Of a stretch of DNA of 64,000 bases, positions 16,685 to 24,605 are shown one piece after another. Numbering within the stretch: the stretch's first letter is position 1; each line of letters starts with the position of its first letter. Under the pieces are notes generated by a model. It searched no databases, was not told where the DNA came from, and saw only the letters and a list, made by a program, of their open reading frames with translations. A program made the translations under genes and the position numbers. Source of the stretch: Bradyrhizobium sp. LMTR 3. GTDB taxonomy: Bacteria > Pseudomonadota > Alphaproteobacteria > Rhizobiales > Xanthobacteraceae. The stretch spans positions 372,001 through 436,000 of the forward strand of contig NZ_MAXC01000012.1 in NCBI RefSeq assembly GCF_001693485.1. Reading direction: 5' to 3'.

Positions 16685-17667
16685 CAATGCGCAAGCTTCT
16701 CAGCCTGACTGTCCTCGCTTTCGTTGCCGTTCTTGCCATCGCGCAATTTGGCCCCTCCGCGCTGCTCAGCAACGAAACCACGCGGCAGGACTCCCGGCCC
16801 GCGCCGGAGTTTTCCGGGATTTCCGCCTGGCTGAATTCGCCGCCGCTGACGGTGGAGAGCCTCCGCGGCAAGGTCGTGCTGGTTCAGTTCTGGACCTACT
16901 CCTGCATCAACTGCCTTCGCACGTTGCCCGACGTCACCAAATGGCATGAGCAATACAAGCACAAAGGCCTTGTCGTGGTCGGCGTGCACACGCCCGAATT
17001 CGCCTTCGAGAAGGAGCGTGCGAATGTCGAGACCGCCATCAAGCGCCTGGGCATTCATTATCCTGTGGCGCAAGACAATCAGTATCGCACTTGGCGCGCC
17101 TTCGGAAATCAGTACTGGCCAGCCGCGTATCTGATCGACAGGTCCGGAACGATTGTCGCGACGCAGTTCGGCGAGGGCGGCTATCAGCAAATCGAAAACG
17201 CCATCGCGCGCCTTGTCGGCGAAGCCATGCCCACCGCGCAAATAACGGATCCGGATTTGAGCGCTGTCGCAACGCCCGAGTTGTATCTCGGTTCTGAGAA
17301 GAACGATGGCGCCATCGTCGAGACGCAAGAAGCGGCGCGCGGCGAACGGGCCTACGCGCTGCCGGACAACGTGCCGCCGAACCGGTTCGCCCTCTCCGGC
17401 GTCTGGAACGTGACGGGCGATCGCGCCACCTCCTCGGCAGACGGCGACGAAATCCTGCTTCGCTTCAACGCGCCCAAAGTCAATCTGGTCGCTGGCAGTG
17501 CGTCGCCGCAGACATTGTCCGTGACTGTCGACGGGACGCCCCAGCCGCCAGTCACCATCGATGGAAGCAGGCTTTATCCCCTCTACAGCGGCACCGGCGG
17601 CGAGCACGTGTTGCGCCTGAAAGCGCCCAAGGCTGGCCTGAGCGCGTACACCTTTACGTTCGGCTGA
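16681..17667 (+). CDS. Periplasmic thioredoxin-like protein, DipZ C-terminal type
   Basis: A 328-residue exported protein: one N-terminal hydrophobic segment (residues 6-24), a thioredoxin fold with active site Cys75-Ile-Asn-Cys78 (YSCINCLRT), the WPAAYLID cis-Pro strand, and a C-terminal beta domain (about residues 210-325) like that of DipZ. It overlaps ccdA by ATGA, giving coupled translation. It probably reduces protein or small-molecule disulfides in the periplasm with electrons from CcdA. Last gene of the VOC-cupin-ccdA operon. Confidence 0.9.
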   Translation: MTMRKLLSLTVLAFVAVLAIAQFGPSALLSNETTRQDSRPAPEFSGISAWLNSPPLTVESLRGKVVLVQFWTYSCINCLRTLPDVTKWHEQYKHKGLVVVGVHTPEFAFEKERANVETAIKRLGIHYPVAQDNQYRTWRAFGNQYWPAAYLIDRSGTIVATQFGEGGYQQIENAIARLVGEAMPTAQITDPDLSAVATPELYLGSEKNDGAIVETQEAARGERAYALPDNVPPNRFALSGVWNVTGDRATSSADGDEILLRFNAPKVNLVAGSASPQTLSVTVDGTPQPPVTIDGSRLYPLYSGTGGEHVLRLKAPKAGLSAYTFTFG

Positions 17668-17724
17668 ACGTGATCGAGCGGCCCTAGTGGAGTGAGCGCA
17701 GTGTGCGTGGAGCTACCACGCATC

Positions 17725-17827
17725 GTCATTCCGGGGCGATGTGAAGCATCGAGCCCGGAATCCATTTCACCACTGAGCATGCGGTCCTATGGATTCCGGG
17801 TTCTCGCTTCGCGAGCCCCGGAATGAC
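17725..17827. repeat. Intergenic palindromic repeat (ATTCCGGGG family)
   Basis: Begins GTCATTCCGGGGCGATG and ends CCCCGGAATGAC, so the ends are inverted repeats, with GAAGCATC and GCTTCGCGA arms inside. Same family as 19582-19663, 41752-41851 and 48118-48191. It lies after the thioredoxin gene and before the Rrf2 gene. Confidence 0.85.
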
Positions 17828-17849
17828 AGACGACTTGACCTGCTGCGCC

Positions 17850-17876
17850 TTCATGCAATATAAATAGTTACATGAA
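17850..17876. promoter_or_regulatory. Candidate Rrf2 operator overlapping the start codon
   Basis: TTCATG (17850-17855) and CATGAA (17871-17876) form an inverted repeat with 15 A/T-rich bases between; the right arm includes the ATG of the Rrf2 gene. This position suits autorepression. Confidence 0.4.
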
Positions 17877-18336
17877 GCGAGACAGTAGACTTTCAGGCGT
17901 ACTCCACGTGCTGCTGCACATGGCCGAGCGGAAGGAACCGGTGACTTCCGAAGCGCTCGCACGGGCCATGGACACCAATCCCGTTGTGATCCGGCGGATC
18001 ATGTCCGGCCTGCGCGATCAGGGCTACGTGCGATCGGAGAAAGGACACGGCGGCGGATGGACCCTCGCCCGCGACCTCGCGACGATATCGCTGCGGGATG
18101 TCTATCAGGCGCTCGGCCAGCCTTCGCTGTTCGCCATCGGGAACAGAACGGAAGCACCCCGCTGTCTTGTCGAGCAGGCCGTGAATGCCGCGCTGGACCG
18201 GACGTTCGACGAGGCGGAGGCGCTGTTGCTTTCGCGCCTGAGTGCCGTGACGCTTGCAATGTTGAGCGCCGATTTTCAGAAGCGCCTGGGCGACCGGCGC
18301 AACCGTCATCGTCTGGAGACCGCCCATGCATCATGA
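17872..18336 (+). CDS. Rrf2 family transcriptional regulator (no Fe-S cysteine cluster)
   Basis: A 154-residue Rrf2 protein: winged helix at residues 8-70 with the recognition helix [18 protein letters not shown] and the wing [13 protein letters not shown]. IscR/NsrR-type members carry three cysteines near residue 90-110; here only one is seen (PRCLVEQ), so it belongs to the cluster-free YwnA-like group. The next gene, a methyltransferase, starts 11 bases before its stop, so it likely controls the methyltransferase operon. Confidence 0.88.
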   Translation: MKRDSRLSGVLHVLLHMAERKEPVTSEALARAMDTNPVVIRRIMSGLRDQGYVRSEKGHGGGWTLARDLATISLRDVYQALGQPSLFAIGNRTEAPRCLVEQAVNAALDRTFDEAEALLLSRLSAVTLAMLSADFQKRLGDRRNRHRLETAHAS

Positions 18337-19027
18337 CGCGGCCGCCAACGCCTTGTTGGCCCACTTCTCTGATCCCGAGGCGGTCGCGCGCTATGCGCAT
18401 GGACCGCCGCGCTTCGTACCCGGCTTTGCGGACCTTCACCGCATGACCCGCATCCTGCTGGCCGAGCAGGCTGCGCAAGACGCACGGGTCCTGGTGCTCG
18501 GCGCGGGTGGCGGCCTGGAATTGAAGGCATTGGCGGAGGCAGAGCCGCGCTGGCAATTCGTTGGCGTCGATCCCGCCTCCGAGATGCTGAAGCTGGCCGA
18601 GCAGTCGCTGGGGCCACTCAATGCGCGCGTGCAGTTGCAGCAGGGCTATATCGACGATGCGCCCGATGGACCGTTCGATGCCGCCGCCTGTCTACTCACG
18701 CTGCATTTCCTCGATGTCGACGAACGGCGGCGGACGGCCTGGGAAATCCACCGCCGCCTGAGGCCCGGAGCGCCGTTTGTGGCCGCCCATTCCAGTTTTC
18801 CGCAGCAGGACAGCGAGCGGACGCGATGGCTATCGCGCTATGCCGCCTATGCGATCGCCTCCGGCGCCGATCCGAACCAGGCCAACACGGCGCGTGCGGC
18901 GGTCGAGGCGCGCTTGCCCGTGCTCGGTCCAGAGCAGGATGCGCAGATTCTGCGTGAGGCCGGGTTCCGGGATGTGGAGTTGTTCTACGCCGCCTTTACC
19001 TGGCGCGGCTGGATTGCGTATGCGTGA
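18326..19027 (+). CDS. Class I SAM-dependent methyltransferase
   Basis: A 233-residue methyltransferase. SAM-binding motif I is [15 protein letters not shown] and the acidic motif II is [24 protein letters not shown] is the post-core strand. The product starts inside the end of the Rrf2 gene. Substrate unknown. A peptide-deformylase-like gene follows 45 bases downstream on the same strand. Confidence 0.88.
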   Translation: MHHDAAANALLAHFSDPEAVARYAHGPPRFVPGFADLHRMTRILLAEQAAQDARVLVLGAGGGLELKALAEAEPRWQFVGVDPASEMLKLAEQSLGPLNARVQLQQGYIDDAPDGPFDAAACLLTLHFLDVDERRRTAWEIHRRLRPGAPFVAAHSSFPQQDSERTRWLSRYAAYAIASGADPNQANTARAAVEARLPVLGPEQDAQILREAGFRDVELFYAAFTWRGWIAYA

Positions 19028-19072
19028 AACTTGGTAGTCAGGCGTCCTGATTCAGTTGTCCAGCAACAAATC

Positions 19073-19570
19073 ATGACCATCCGTCCGATTGTCAGATATC
19101 CCGACCCTCGCCTTGCGCTCCCGGCGCAGCCGGTGACCGTGTTTGACGACGCGCTGCGCGACCTGGTGAGAGACCTGCTCGAGACGATGCACGCTGCGCC
19201 CGGCATCGGCATCACCGCACCGCATATAGGCGTCTTCCTGCGGGTCGTGGTGCTTGACCTCGACCCCATCAATGGCGCGCGCACCTATATCAATCCCGAG
19301 ATCATCTGGGCCTCGCCCGAAATGATCATGCATCAGGAAGGCAGCGTCTCGATGCCCGGAGTTAACGACGAAATTCGGCGTCATGCGCGCGTTCGGATCA
19401 GCTATCACGACGTCGACGGCAATTCACACACCGAAGAATCCGATGGGCTCCGCGCCGTCTGTCACCAGCACGAGATCGATCAGCTCAATGGCCTGTTCTG
19501 GATCCAGCGACTGTCCCGCCTGAAGCGCGAGCGGTTGATCAAGCGTTTCGAGAAGCTCTCCCGGGGTTGA
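19073..19570 (+). CDS. Peptide-deformylase-fold protein lacking metal ligands
   Basis: A 165-residue protein that aligns along its whole length with peptide deformylase, but all three signature motifs are altered. Motif 1 reads GIGITAPH (His51 in place of the usual Gln), motif 2 reads EGSVSMPG (Ser91 in place of the metal-binding Cys), and motif 3 reads QHEIDQL (His133 and Glu134 kept, Gln137 in place of the second metal His). Deformylation of N-formyl-Met is therefore doubtful. It could bind a peptide or N-terminus without catalysis, or use a different metal site. The start was set at MTIRPIVRYPDPR, where family similarity begins. Confidence 0.85.
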   Translation: MTIRPIVRYPDPRLALPAQPVTVFDDALRDLVRDLLETMHAAPGIGITAPHIGVFLRVVVLDLDPINGARTYINPEIIWASPEMIMHQEGSVSMPGVNDEIRRHARVRISYHDVDGNSHTEESDGLRAVCHQHEIDQLNGLFWIQRLSRLKRERLIKRFEKLSRG

Positions 19571-19581
19571 GAAGAAACGCC

Positions 19582-19663
19582 GTCATTCCGGGGCGATGCG
19601 AAGCATCGAACTCTGATGTGCAATTGCACATCAGGGTTCTCGCTTCGCGAGTCCCGGAATGAC
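19582..19663. repeat. Intergenic palindromic repeat (ATTCCGGGG family)
   Basis: GTCATTCCGGGGCGATGCG at the left and CCCGGAATGAC at the right form the outer arms; GATGTGCAATTGCACATC is an inner perfect palindrome. It lies between the convergent deformylase-like and MFS genes and may act as a bidirectional terminator. Confidence 0.85.
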
Positions 19664-19670
19664 AGGGAGT

Positions 19671-20882
19671 TTACGCCGGGACCGGCACGGGCCGCGCCAC
19701 CATCATCGGCCTGAACGTCATCATGATCAGGAATGCGCCGAGTCCCATGATCCACGAGCCGATATAGAGCCAGGCGTAGCTGGCAAACGTGTCGTAGATC
19801 AAACCGCCGGCCAAGGGTCCCGTCGCCATGCCGAGGCTGCCGGCCATCGCGGTGCCGCCGATCACGGTGCCCATCATCCGCAGTGGAAAGTTTTCGCGCA
19901 CGAGCACGGCATAGAGCGGCATGGTGCCGGCATAGAGGAAGCCGAACAGCGCGGCGACCGCGTAGAACGCAGCGAGATCGCGCACGAAGACATAACCGAG
20001 TGCGCCGAACGCCTGCGCCAGCAAGCCAAAGACGAGCACGCGCTTGGCGCCAAAGCGATCGCCGAGCAGGCCAAAGGCGATACGGCCGCCCATCCCCGCC
20101 AGACCCTCGATGCTGTAGATGGTGACGGCGGCGATCATCGGGATGCCGCAACTGATGGCGTAGCTCACGGTATGGATGATCGGGCCTGAATGCGTGGCGC
20201 AGCAGAAGAAATTCGTCAGCAGCAGGATGATGAATTGCGGCGAGCGCAGCGCCTGCGCCAGCGTCATCTCCGGTTCTGCCGGGGCGCTGGATGGCGCGGA
20301 CGCCCCGCTCTCGAGCGCCGGCGCGCGGCGCACCAGCAGCGAAACCGGGATCATGATCGCGGCAACGACGAGCGCCACGATCTGCATCGAGGTGCGCCAG
20401 TCATGGTTCGAGACCAACCAGGCGGCGAGCGGCGACATCGTCATTGGCGCCATGCCCATGCCGGCGGAGACCAGCGACACCGCAAGGCTGCGATGGGTAT
20501 CGAACCAGCCGGTCACGCAAGCCATCATCGGCGCGAAGATCGCAGCCGTCGCGGCGCCGACCATCAGCCCGAAGACGAATTGAAACACGACCAGCGAGGT
20601 CGCAAGGCTCGCCAGCCCCAGGCTTGCCGCGAGCACGACCGAACCGGTCAGCACCACCGGCAGCGGCCCAAGCCGGTCGGACAAGTTGCCCCAGATCATG
20701 CTGGTGAAGGCCATCGCGAGAAAGCCGATCGTCATCGCGCTGGATACGCCGGTCACCGACCAGCCGGTATCCCGCGCGATCGGTTGCAAAAACACCGGCA
20801 GCGAAAACATTCCCCCGATCGCGACACAGCCAAGCAGGCCCCCGGCCGCGACAATCACCCAGCGATAGTGAAAATTGGTCAT
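19671..20882 (-). CDS. MFS transporter (OFA/monocarboxylate-like)
   Basis: A 403-residue protein with 12 predicted membrane segments. The loop 2-3 motif is GNLSDRLGPLPVV and its repeat in the second half is FGLLGDRFGAKRVL, both typical of the major facilitator superfamily. The N-terminus WVIVAAGGLLGCVAIGGMF and length fit the oxalate/formate antiporter or monocarboxylate group. A central loop of about 25 residues is rich in Ser, Ala and Pro. Substrate unknown; it is divergent from the arginase-fold gene. Confidence 0.87.
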   Translation of the reverse strand: MTNFHYRWVIVAAGGLLGCVAIGGMFSLPVFLQPIARDTGWSVTGVSSAMTIGFLAMAFTSMIWGNLSDRLGPLPVVLTGSVVLAASLGLASLATSLVVFQFVFGLMVGAATAAIFAPMMACVTGWFDTHRSLAVSLVSAGMGMAPMTMSPLAAWLVSNHDWRTSMQIVALVVAAIMIPVSLLVRRAPALESGASAPSSAPAEPEMTLAQALRSPQFIILLLTNFFCCATHSGPIIHTVSYAISCGIPMIAAVTIYSIEGLAGMGGRIAFGLLGDRFGAKRVLVFGLLAQAFGALGYVFVRDLAAFYAVAALFGFLYAGTMPLYAVLVRENFPLRMMGTVIGGTAMAGSLGMATGPLAGGLIYDTFASYAWLYIGSWIMGLGAFLIMMTFRPMMVARPVPVPA

Positions 20883-21108
20883 TCCTGATCTCCTGACAGC
20901 CTCTTCGGCTGGAAGACGAACGGAATGGGCCGGAGCCGACAGGCCGAGGGCCGCCGCAGCTCACTTTTTTGCGAGCGAGGCGGATTCGTTCTGCTGATAC
21001 ATCTGGGCTTCCATATCTTACCGCTTGCCAGCGAGTGCCCTGCGGAACACGACGGACATTTGGTGTGACGGGGCTACGCCCAAGCTCAAAACGTCCGGAG
21101 AAGGCACC

Positions 21109-22035
21109 GTGCGAGCTACGAGCAACCGCCTAACCGTTATTGGAGCCCCGACAAGCGCCGGGGCATATGCCCCTGGGCAGGAAAAAGCACCCGAAGCATT
21201 TCGACGCCATGGATTGATTCCCGCCCTGGAGCGGGTCGGATGGCAAGTTCGTGACATGGGCAACATTCCCTATTTTCGTTGGCGTCCGGACCCCGGCAAT
21301 CCGAATTCGATGAACCTGGGAGCCGTGCGTGAAGCCGCGAGAGCCCTCTCCCAGCGCGTCGCGCGCGCTATGGCGGATAGCGAGGCGGCGCTCGTCCTTG
21401 GCGGCGACTGCACCATCGAATTAGGGGTCGTTGCCGGCACGCTGATCGACGATGCTTCGGTTGGATTGATCTATATCGATGGTGACGCAGATCTCAACGT
21501 GCCAGAAACCGCCGAAGGCTCACTCGACTGGACTGGCATCGCCCACATGCTTGACCTGCCCGGCGCGCTTCCTGATCTGAGCGGTCTCGCATCGCGACGG
21601 CCAATGCTTCGTCCCTCCGAGGTGCTGCTATTCGGCGCTCATGAGATCACAGCGCCCGAGTCAAGAACGATCGCCATCAATGACATTGGACACATTGTTC
21701 TGGCGGAGATCAAAGCAGACCCGGTGGCTGCAGCCGAACAAGCAAGGACCTGGGGGCGCCGCTTTGATCGTCTGCTCGTTCATATCGACATCGATGTGCT
21801 TGCCTTCACATCGTTTCCGATTGCCGAGAACGTCCGCTACGGCGCGCGCGGCACCGGTCTCGAATTGGAGGAGCTTGGCAAGATACTTGGCATCCTCCTG
21901 GCAGCACCGAACTGGCGTGCACTTACCATAGCCGAGTTGAATCCAGATCACGCACCTGATGAGACCGCCGCATTTGGCAGCCTCATTGCTATGCTGACGC
22001 AGGCGCTCGCGCCCGTTGCAGCCGCCGATAGGTAG
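21109..22035 (+). CDS. Arginase/ureohydrolase-fold protein with altered metal site
   Basis: A 308-residue protein of the ureohydrolase superfamily. With GTG 21109 as start (GGAGAAGG 4 bases ahead) the numbering runs parallel to arginase: GGDCT puts Cys at 101 instead of His, IDGDADLN keeps Asp124 and Asp128 but has Asp126 instead of His, and HIDIDV keeps Asp227 and Asp229. Two of the six manganese ligands are thus replaced. A GGDC subgroup of uncharacterised arginase-like proteins exists from memory. Hydrolysis of a guanidino compound is possible but not assured. An upstream TTG (21025) would add 28 residues without family similarity. Confidence 0.82.
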   Translation: MRATSNRLTVIGAPTSAGAYAPGQEKAPEAFRRHGLIPALERVGWQVRDMGNIPYFRWRPDPGNPNSMNLGAVREAARALSQRVARAMADSEAALVLGGDCTIELGVVAGTLIDDASVGLIYIDGDADLNVPETAEGSLDWTGIAHMLDLPGALPDLSGLASRRPMLRPSEVLLFGAHEITAPESRTIAINDIGHIVLAEIKADPVAAAEQARTWGRRFDRLLVHIDIDVLAFTSFPIAENVRYGARGTGLELEELGKILGILLAAPNWRALTIAELNPDHAPDETAAFGSLIAMLTQALAPVAAADR

Positions 22036-22106
22036 GAACTACGCGATCGGAGTATGTGCCAGGCCGCAAATTACGAGTTGGCCGTGTATCCCGTGCCCCA
22101 AACTTC

Positions 22107-23555
22107 TCAGCGGTGAGCATTTCGCAAGGTCAATCCACCATTGCTGGTCGGGAAGAAATTGCCGTGGAAGCCAAAAGGGATTTGATGGGGGCATTCCGCC
22201 CGAGCGATCTCGGCCATGCGAGTTGCATCGAGAACGAGGAGAAACGACCTGTCGTTCAGCCCGTCCAGAACGACCGAAAGCAACACACCCTCAGCTTCGT
22301 TGCCAGCATCCGGCGCGGCGACGAACACGGGCTCTCCCGGATAGCATCCAGGTTCCGCCCACACAGTGCACTCGCCCGTCTCCACGTCGATCCGGACAAG
22401 GCTGTCGAGAAAATTCCCCGGCTGTCGATTCCCCGTGCCCCAGACCACACGGTAGGACTCTCCAGCGACCCTGCCATAGTCGATCCGCGGCAGTTCGATC
22501 GCGGTGGTGGTGATCTGATGCTTCTGCGCGGCGCAATTTGCGGTGCCGAGCGGAACGACATAACGCGAGAGGGAGCCCACCGCGTCGACCGGCTTGCCGG
22601 CGCGCAGACGCGAGAGGTAGAGCTGATCGATGATACCGGCGTCGGGGTAAGTGACGAGGTCAAGCACGAGTTCGCCGCCTCGCTCGTAGGCATTGACATG
22701 ATGAAAGGCGAAAGCCGCTTCGGCTTCCGCGGTGGCGATCCGTCGGCCAGTATCCTTCTCGACGACCTGGAAGCGCAGCCCGCGCTCCGGTTGCCAGCGA
22801 TAATTCTTGATGAACGGCTCGCCGCTCAGGAGCAACCGCAAAGGGCTGACCACCAGCGGAAACTCCGCCAGGACGAGATAACGCTTGGTCATCGCGAAAC
22901 TATGCATGTACGCGGGCCGATCCACCGGTAAATCGGCGATCGTGGTTTCAGCGCCGTCCTCATCCGCCACGCGAAACAGCCGGTACCGACTTCGCCGGCC
23001 GAATTCCACCACATAGCTGAACTGGCAGCGGCGGGTTGCATCATGGTGCGGATGAGCAACCGAAATCTGGCCGCCGAGCTGCTTGCCGTATTCGTAATGT
23101 CCCAATGTTTGGAGAGTTTCGGAATCGAACCGCACCGGCAGGGTCGTTTCCGTGAGCGCCACCAACGACCCACCAAGAGCGTTGACGCTGACATTGCAAT
23201 TGTCGGTCGGCTTATCGAAAAATCTGGAGAGCACTCTGCCGAACAGCGTCCGACAGGGGTCGCTCGCGAACTCGCCACGGCTCAAGCGGCCGGATCGCCG
23301 CTGCTCCCGATAGTTCGCCGAACGGATGAACCGGTTCGCATAGGAGACCCTGCCGTCGACGAAGGCAAACCGGTGCAGCATGGCGAGCCCGTCGAACCAG
23401 TGGTTCACGGTTTGCTTACCGAGGTCGAATTTGGCCGGCGCCGTGCGGAGCAACGCGCCCGACAGCCATATCGGTACGGTGCCGACGACGGGAAGGCTCT
23501 CGACCGCAACCTCGCGGTCGAGATCGGCAAAGCCTTTGGCAAACATGGCGGTCAT
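22107..23555 (-). CDS. Carotenoid oxygenase family protein
   Basis: A 482-residue protein of the RPE65/carotenoid cleavage dioxygenase family. The four iron-binding histidines can be placed: His168 (AHPHHD), His218 (YMHSF), His285 (AFHHVNAY) and His464 (FGFHGNFF). The N-terminal WLSGALLRTAPAKFD and NHWFDGLAMLHRF segments are the usual family start. These enzymes cleave a double bond of carotenoids, stilbenes or lignin-derived phenylpropenes with O2 and non-haem iron. Substrate cannot be read. It converges on the arginase-fold gene. Confidence 0.9.
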   Translation of the reverse strand: MTAMFAKGFADLDREVAVESLPVVGTVPIWLSGALLRTAPAKFDLGKQTVNHWFDGLAMLHRFAFVDGRVSYANRFIRSANYREQRRSGRLSRGEFASDPCRTLFGRVLSRFFDKPTDNCNVSVNALGGSLVALTETTLPVRFDSETLQTLGHYEYGKQLGGQISVAHPHHDATRRCQFSYVVEFGRRSRYRLFRVADEDGAETTIADLPVDRPAYMHSFAMTKRYLVLAEFPLVVSPLRLLLSGEPFIKNYRWQPERGLRFQVVEKDTGRRIATAEAEAAFAFHHVNAYERGGELVLDLVTYPDAGIIDQLYLSRLRAGKPVDAVGSLSRYVVPLGTANCAAQKHQITTTAIELPRIDYGRVAGESYRVVWGTGNRQPGNFLDSLVRIDVETGECTVWAEPGCYPGEPVFVAAPDAGNEAEGVLLSVVLDGLNDRSFLLVLDATRMAEIARAECPHQIPFGFHGNFFPTSNGGLTLRNAHR

Positions 23556-23669
23556 GGCGTTATCCGGGTCTACCGGCTAACGCACCGGCGCGCGATTTGG
23601 TCCCGCGCTCGACCAATTGCTGCCGAGAAAGAATTAGAGCTGCGGCGAGTCTATTCGAGGCAAACGATA

Positions 23670-24026
23670 CTACTGGCGGCGAAAGATCATCCCGCCGTGA
23701 TGGAGGGTATCCTTGTCGACGAACCTGCCGTCAGCGGTAAAACCGGTGTCATCCCAATAATCGATGTGATCGCCCTTGATCTCGTAGCGCCCTTGATAGG
23801 CGCTCTTGCGCGTGCCGCGGGCTTCGTCGTAGCGGCCGTTCGGAAGAAGCTCATGCCGAATGTGGCCGCCATCGGTCACCCACATGCCAACATAGGGATG
23901 CTGTATCATTGCTTTCTCCATGGACTGCTGTTCGGATTTGCTGGCTGGTGCGGCCTCGCCGGAAGCGACAGCCACCGATAGTCCGAGGACACAAAGGGAT
24001 CCCACGATCAGCGCACGACAGGTCAT
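23670..24026 (-). CDS. Exported Atu4866-family protein
   Basis: A 118-residue protein with a signal peptide (LIVGSLCVLGLSVAVASG, cleavage likely after GEA). The mature part matches the Agrobacterium Atu4866 family: HPYVGMWVTDGGHIRHELL, NGRYDEARGTR, and DHIDYWDDTGFTADG. This is a small beta-rich fold of unknown role. It is the third gene of a likely operon with a SnoaL-like protein (31 bases upstream) and an aldo/keto reductase. The start follows a weak ribosome site; the longer open frame upstream is not family-like. Confidence 0.83.
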   Translation of the reverse strand: MTCRALIVGSLCVLGLSVAVASGEAAPASKSEQQSMEKAMIQHPYVGMWVTDGGHIRHELLPNGRYDEARGTRKSAYQGRYEIKGDHIDYWDDTGFTADGRFVDKDTLHHGGMIFRRQ

Positions 24027-24057
24027 CTCGTTTTCCTCCAAATGATCGGCTGGCGTC

Positions 24058-24573
24058 TTACTGCTGAGGTACGGGAATACGCCGCAGGACATCTTCGTAT
24101 GGAGCGAGGTCGAGATAGGCCGTCACATCAGTTGCCTTTCCGTCGTGCATGCGGAAGATCCAGGCATAGCTGTTGCTGTAGCCCCTGCCGTCGCGGGCGA
24201 CCCCGCTCCCCTCCCAGTGAGCGATCACATGATCGCCATCGGCAAAGATCCGCACGGCTGTTGGGCGGACGGGCCTGGACAATCTCGCCGCGAATGGGCG
24301 AACAGCTCGCTCCAGAAAGGCCTCACGTCCCTTGAACTCCCCGGCGCCTGGACTCGATCCTTTGATCCTCCAGATGACATTCTCGGCGAGCACGTCCTTG
24401 AAGAAGGACGTTCCGCCCGCCGCCCAGCGATGAAAGGCTTCGGTGACCACTCGCTTGTTATCATCTTCCGCCGTGCTCGTCTGACCACAGGGGGCAGCCG
24501 TGGTCAGGCTGGAAGCGGTGAACATTGCGGCGCACAGGCACCATGCGAGTGCGCGAGTTGCCAGGGCTCTCAT
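24058..24573 (-). CDS. Exported SnoaL/NTF2-like protein
   Basis: A 171-residue protein with a signal peptide (residues 8-24 hydrophobic, Cys within) and an NTF2-like fold: NKRVVTEAFHRWAAGG, FFKDVLAENVIWRIKG and VIAHWEGSG are the conserved helix and strands. AGGAGA is placed 6 bases before the ATG. SnoaL-like proteins are isomerases, hydrolases or binding proteins; no catalytic residue can be assigned. It lies between the aldo/keto reductase gene and the Atu4866-family gene. Confidence 0.83.
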   Translation of the reverse strand: MRALATRALAWCLCAAMFTASSLTTAAPCGQTSTAEDDNKRVVTEAFHRWAAGGTSFFKDVLAENVIWRIKGSSPGAGEFKGREAFLERAVRPFAARLSRPVRPTAVRIFADGDHVIAHWEGSGVARDGRGYSNSYAWIFRMHDGKATDVTAYLDLAPYEDVLRRIPVPQQ

Positions 24574-24605
24574 GAATTTCTCCTTTGCTGCTGCAGTTCC
24601 TTCTC

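Noticed and set aside
20961..21014. 17-codon frame (MEAQMYQQNESASLAKK) upstream of the MFS gene
   Set aside because: Start has no convincing ribosome site and no relative is known to me. It may be a leader peptide, but nothing supports it.
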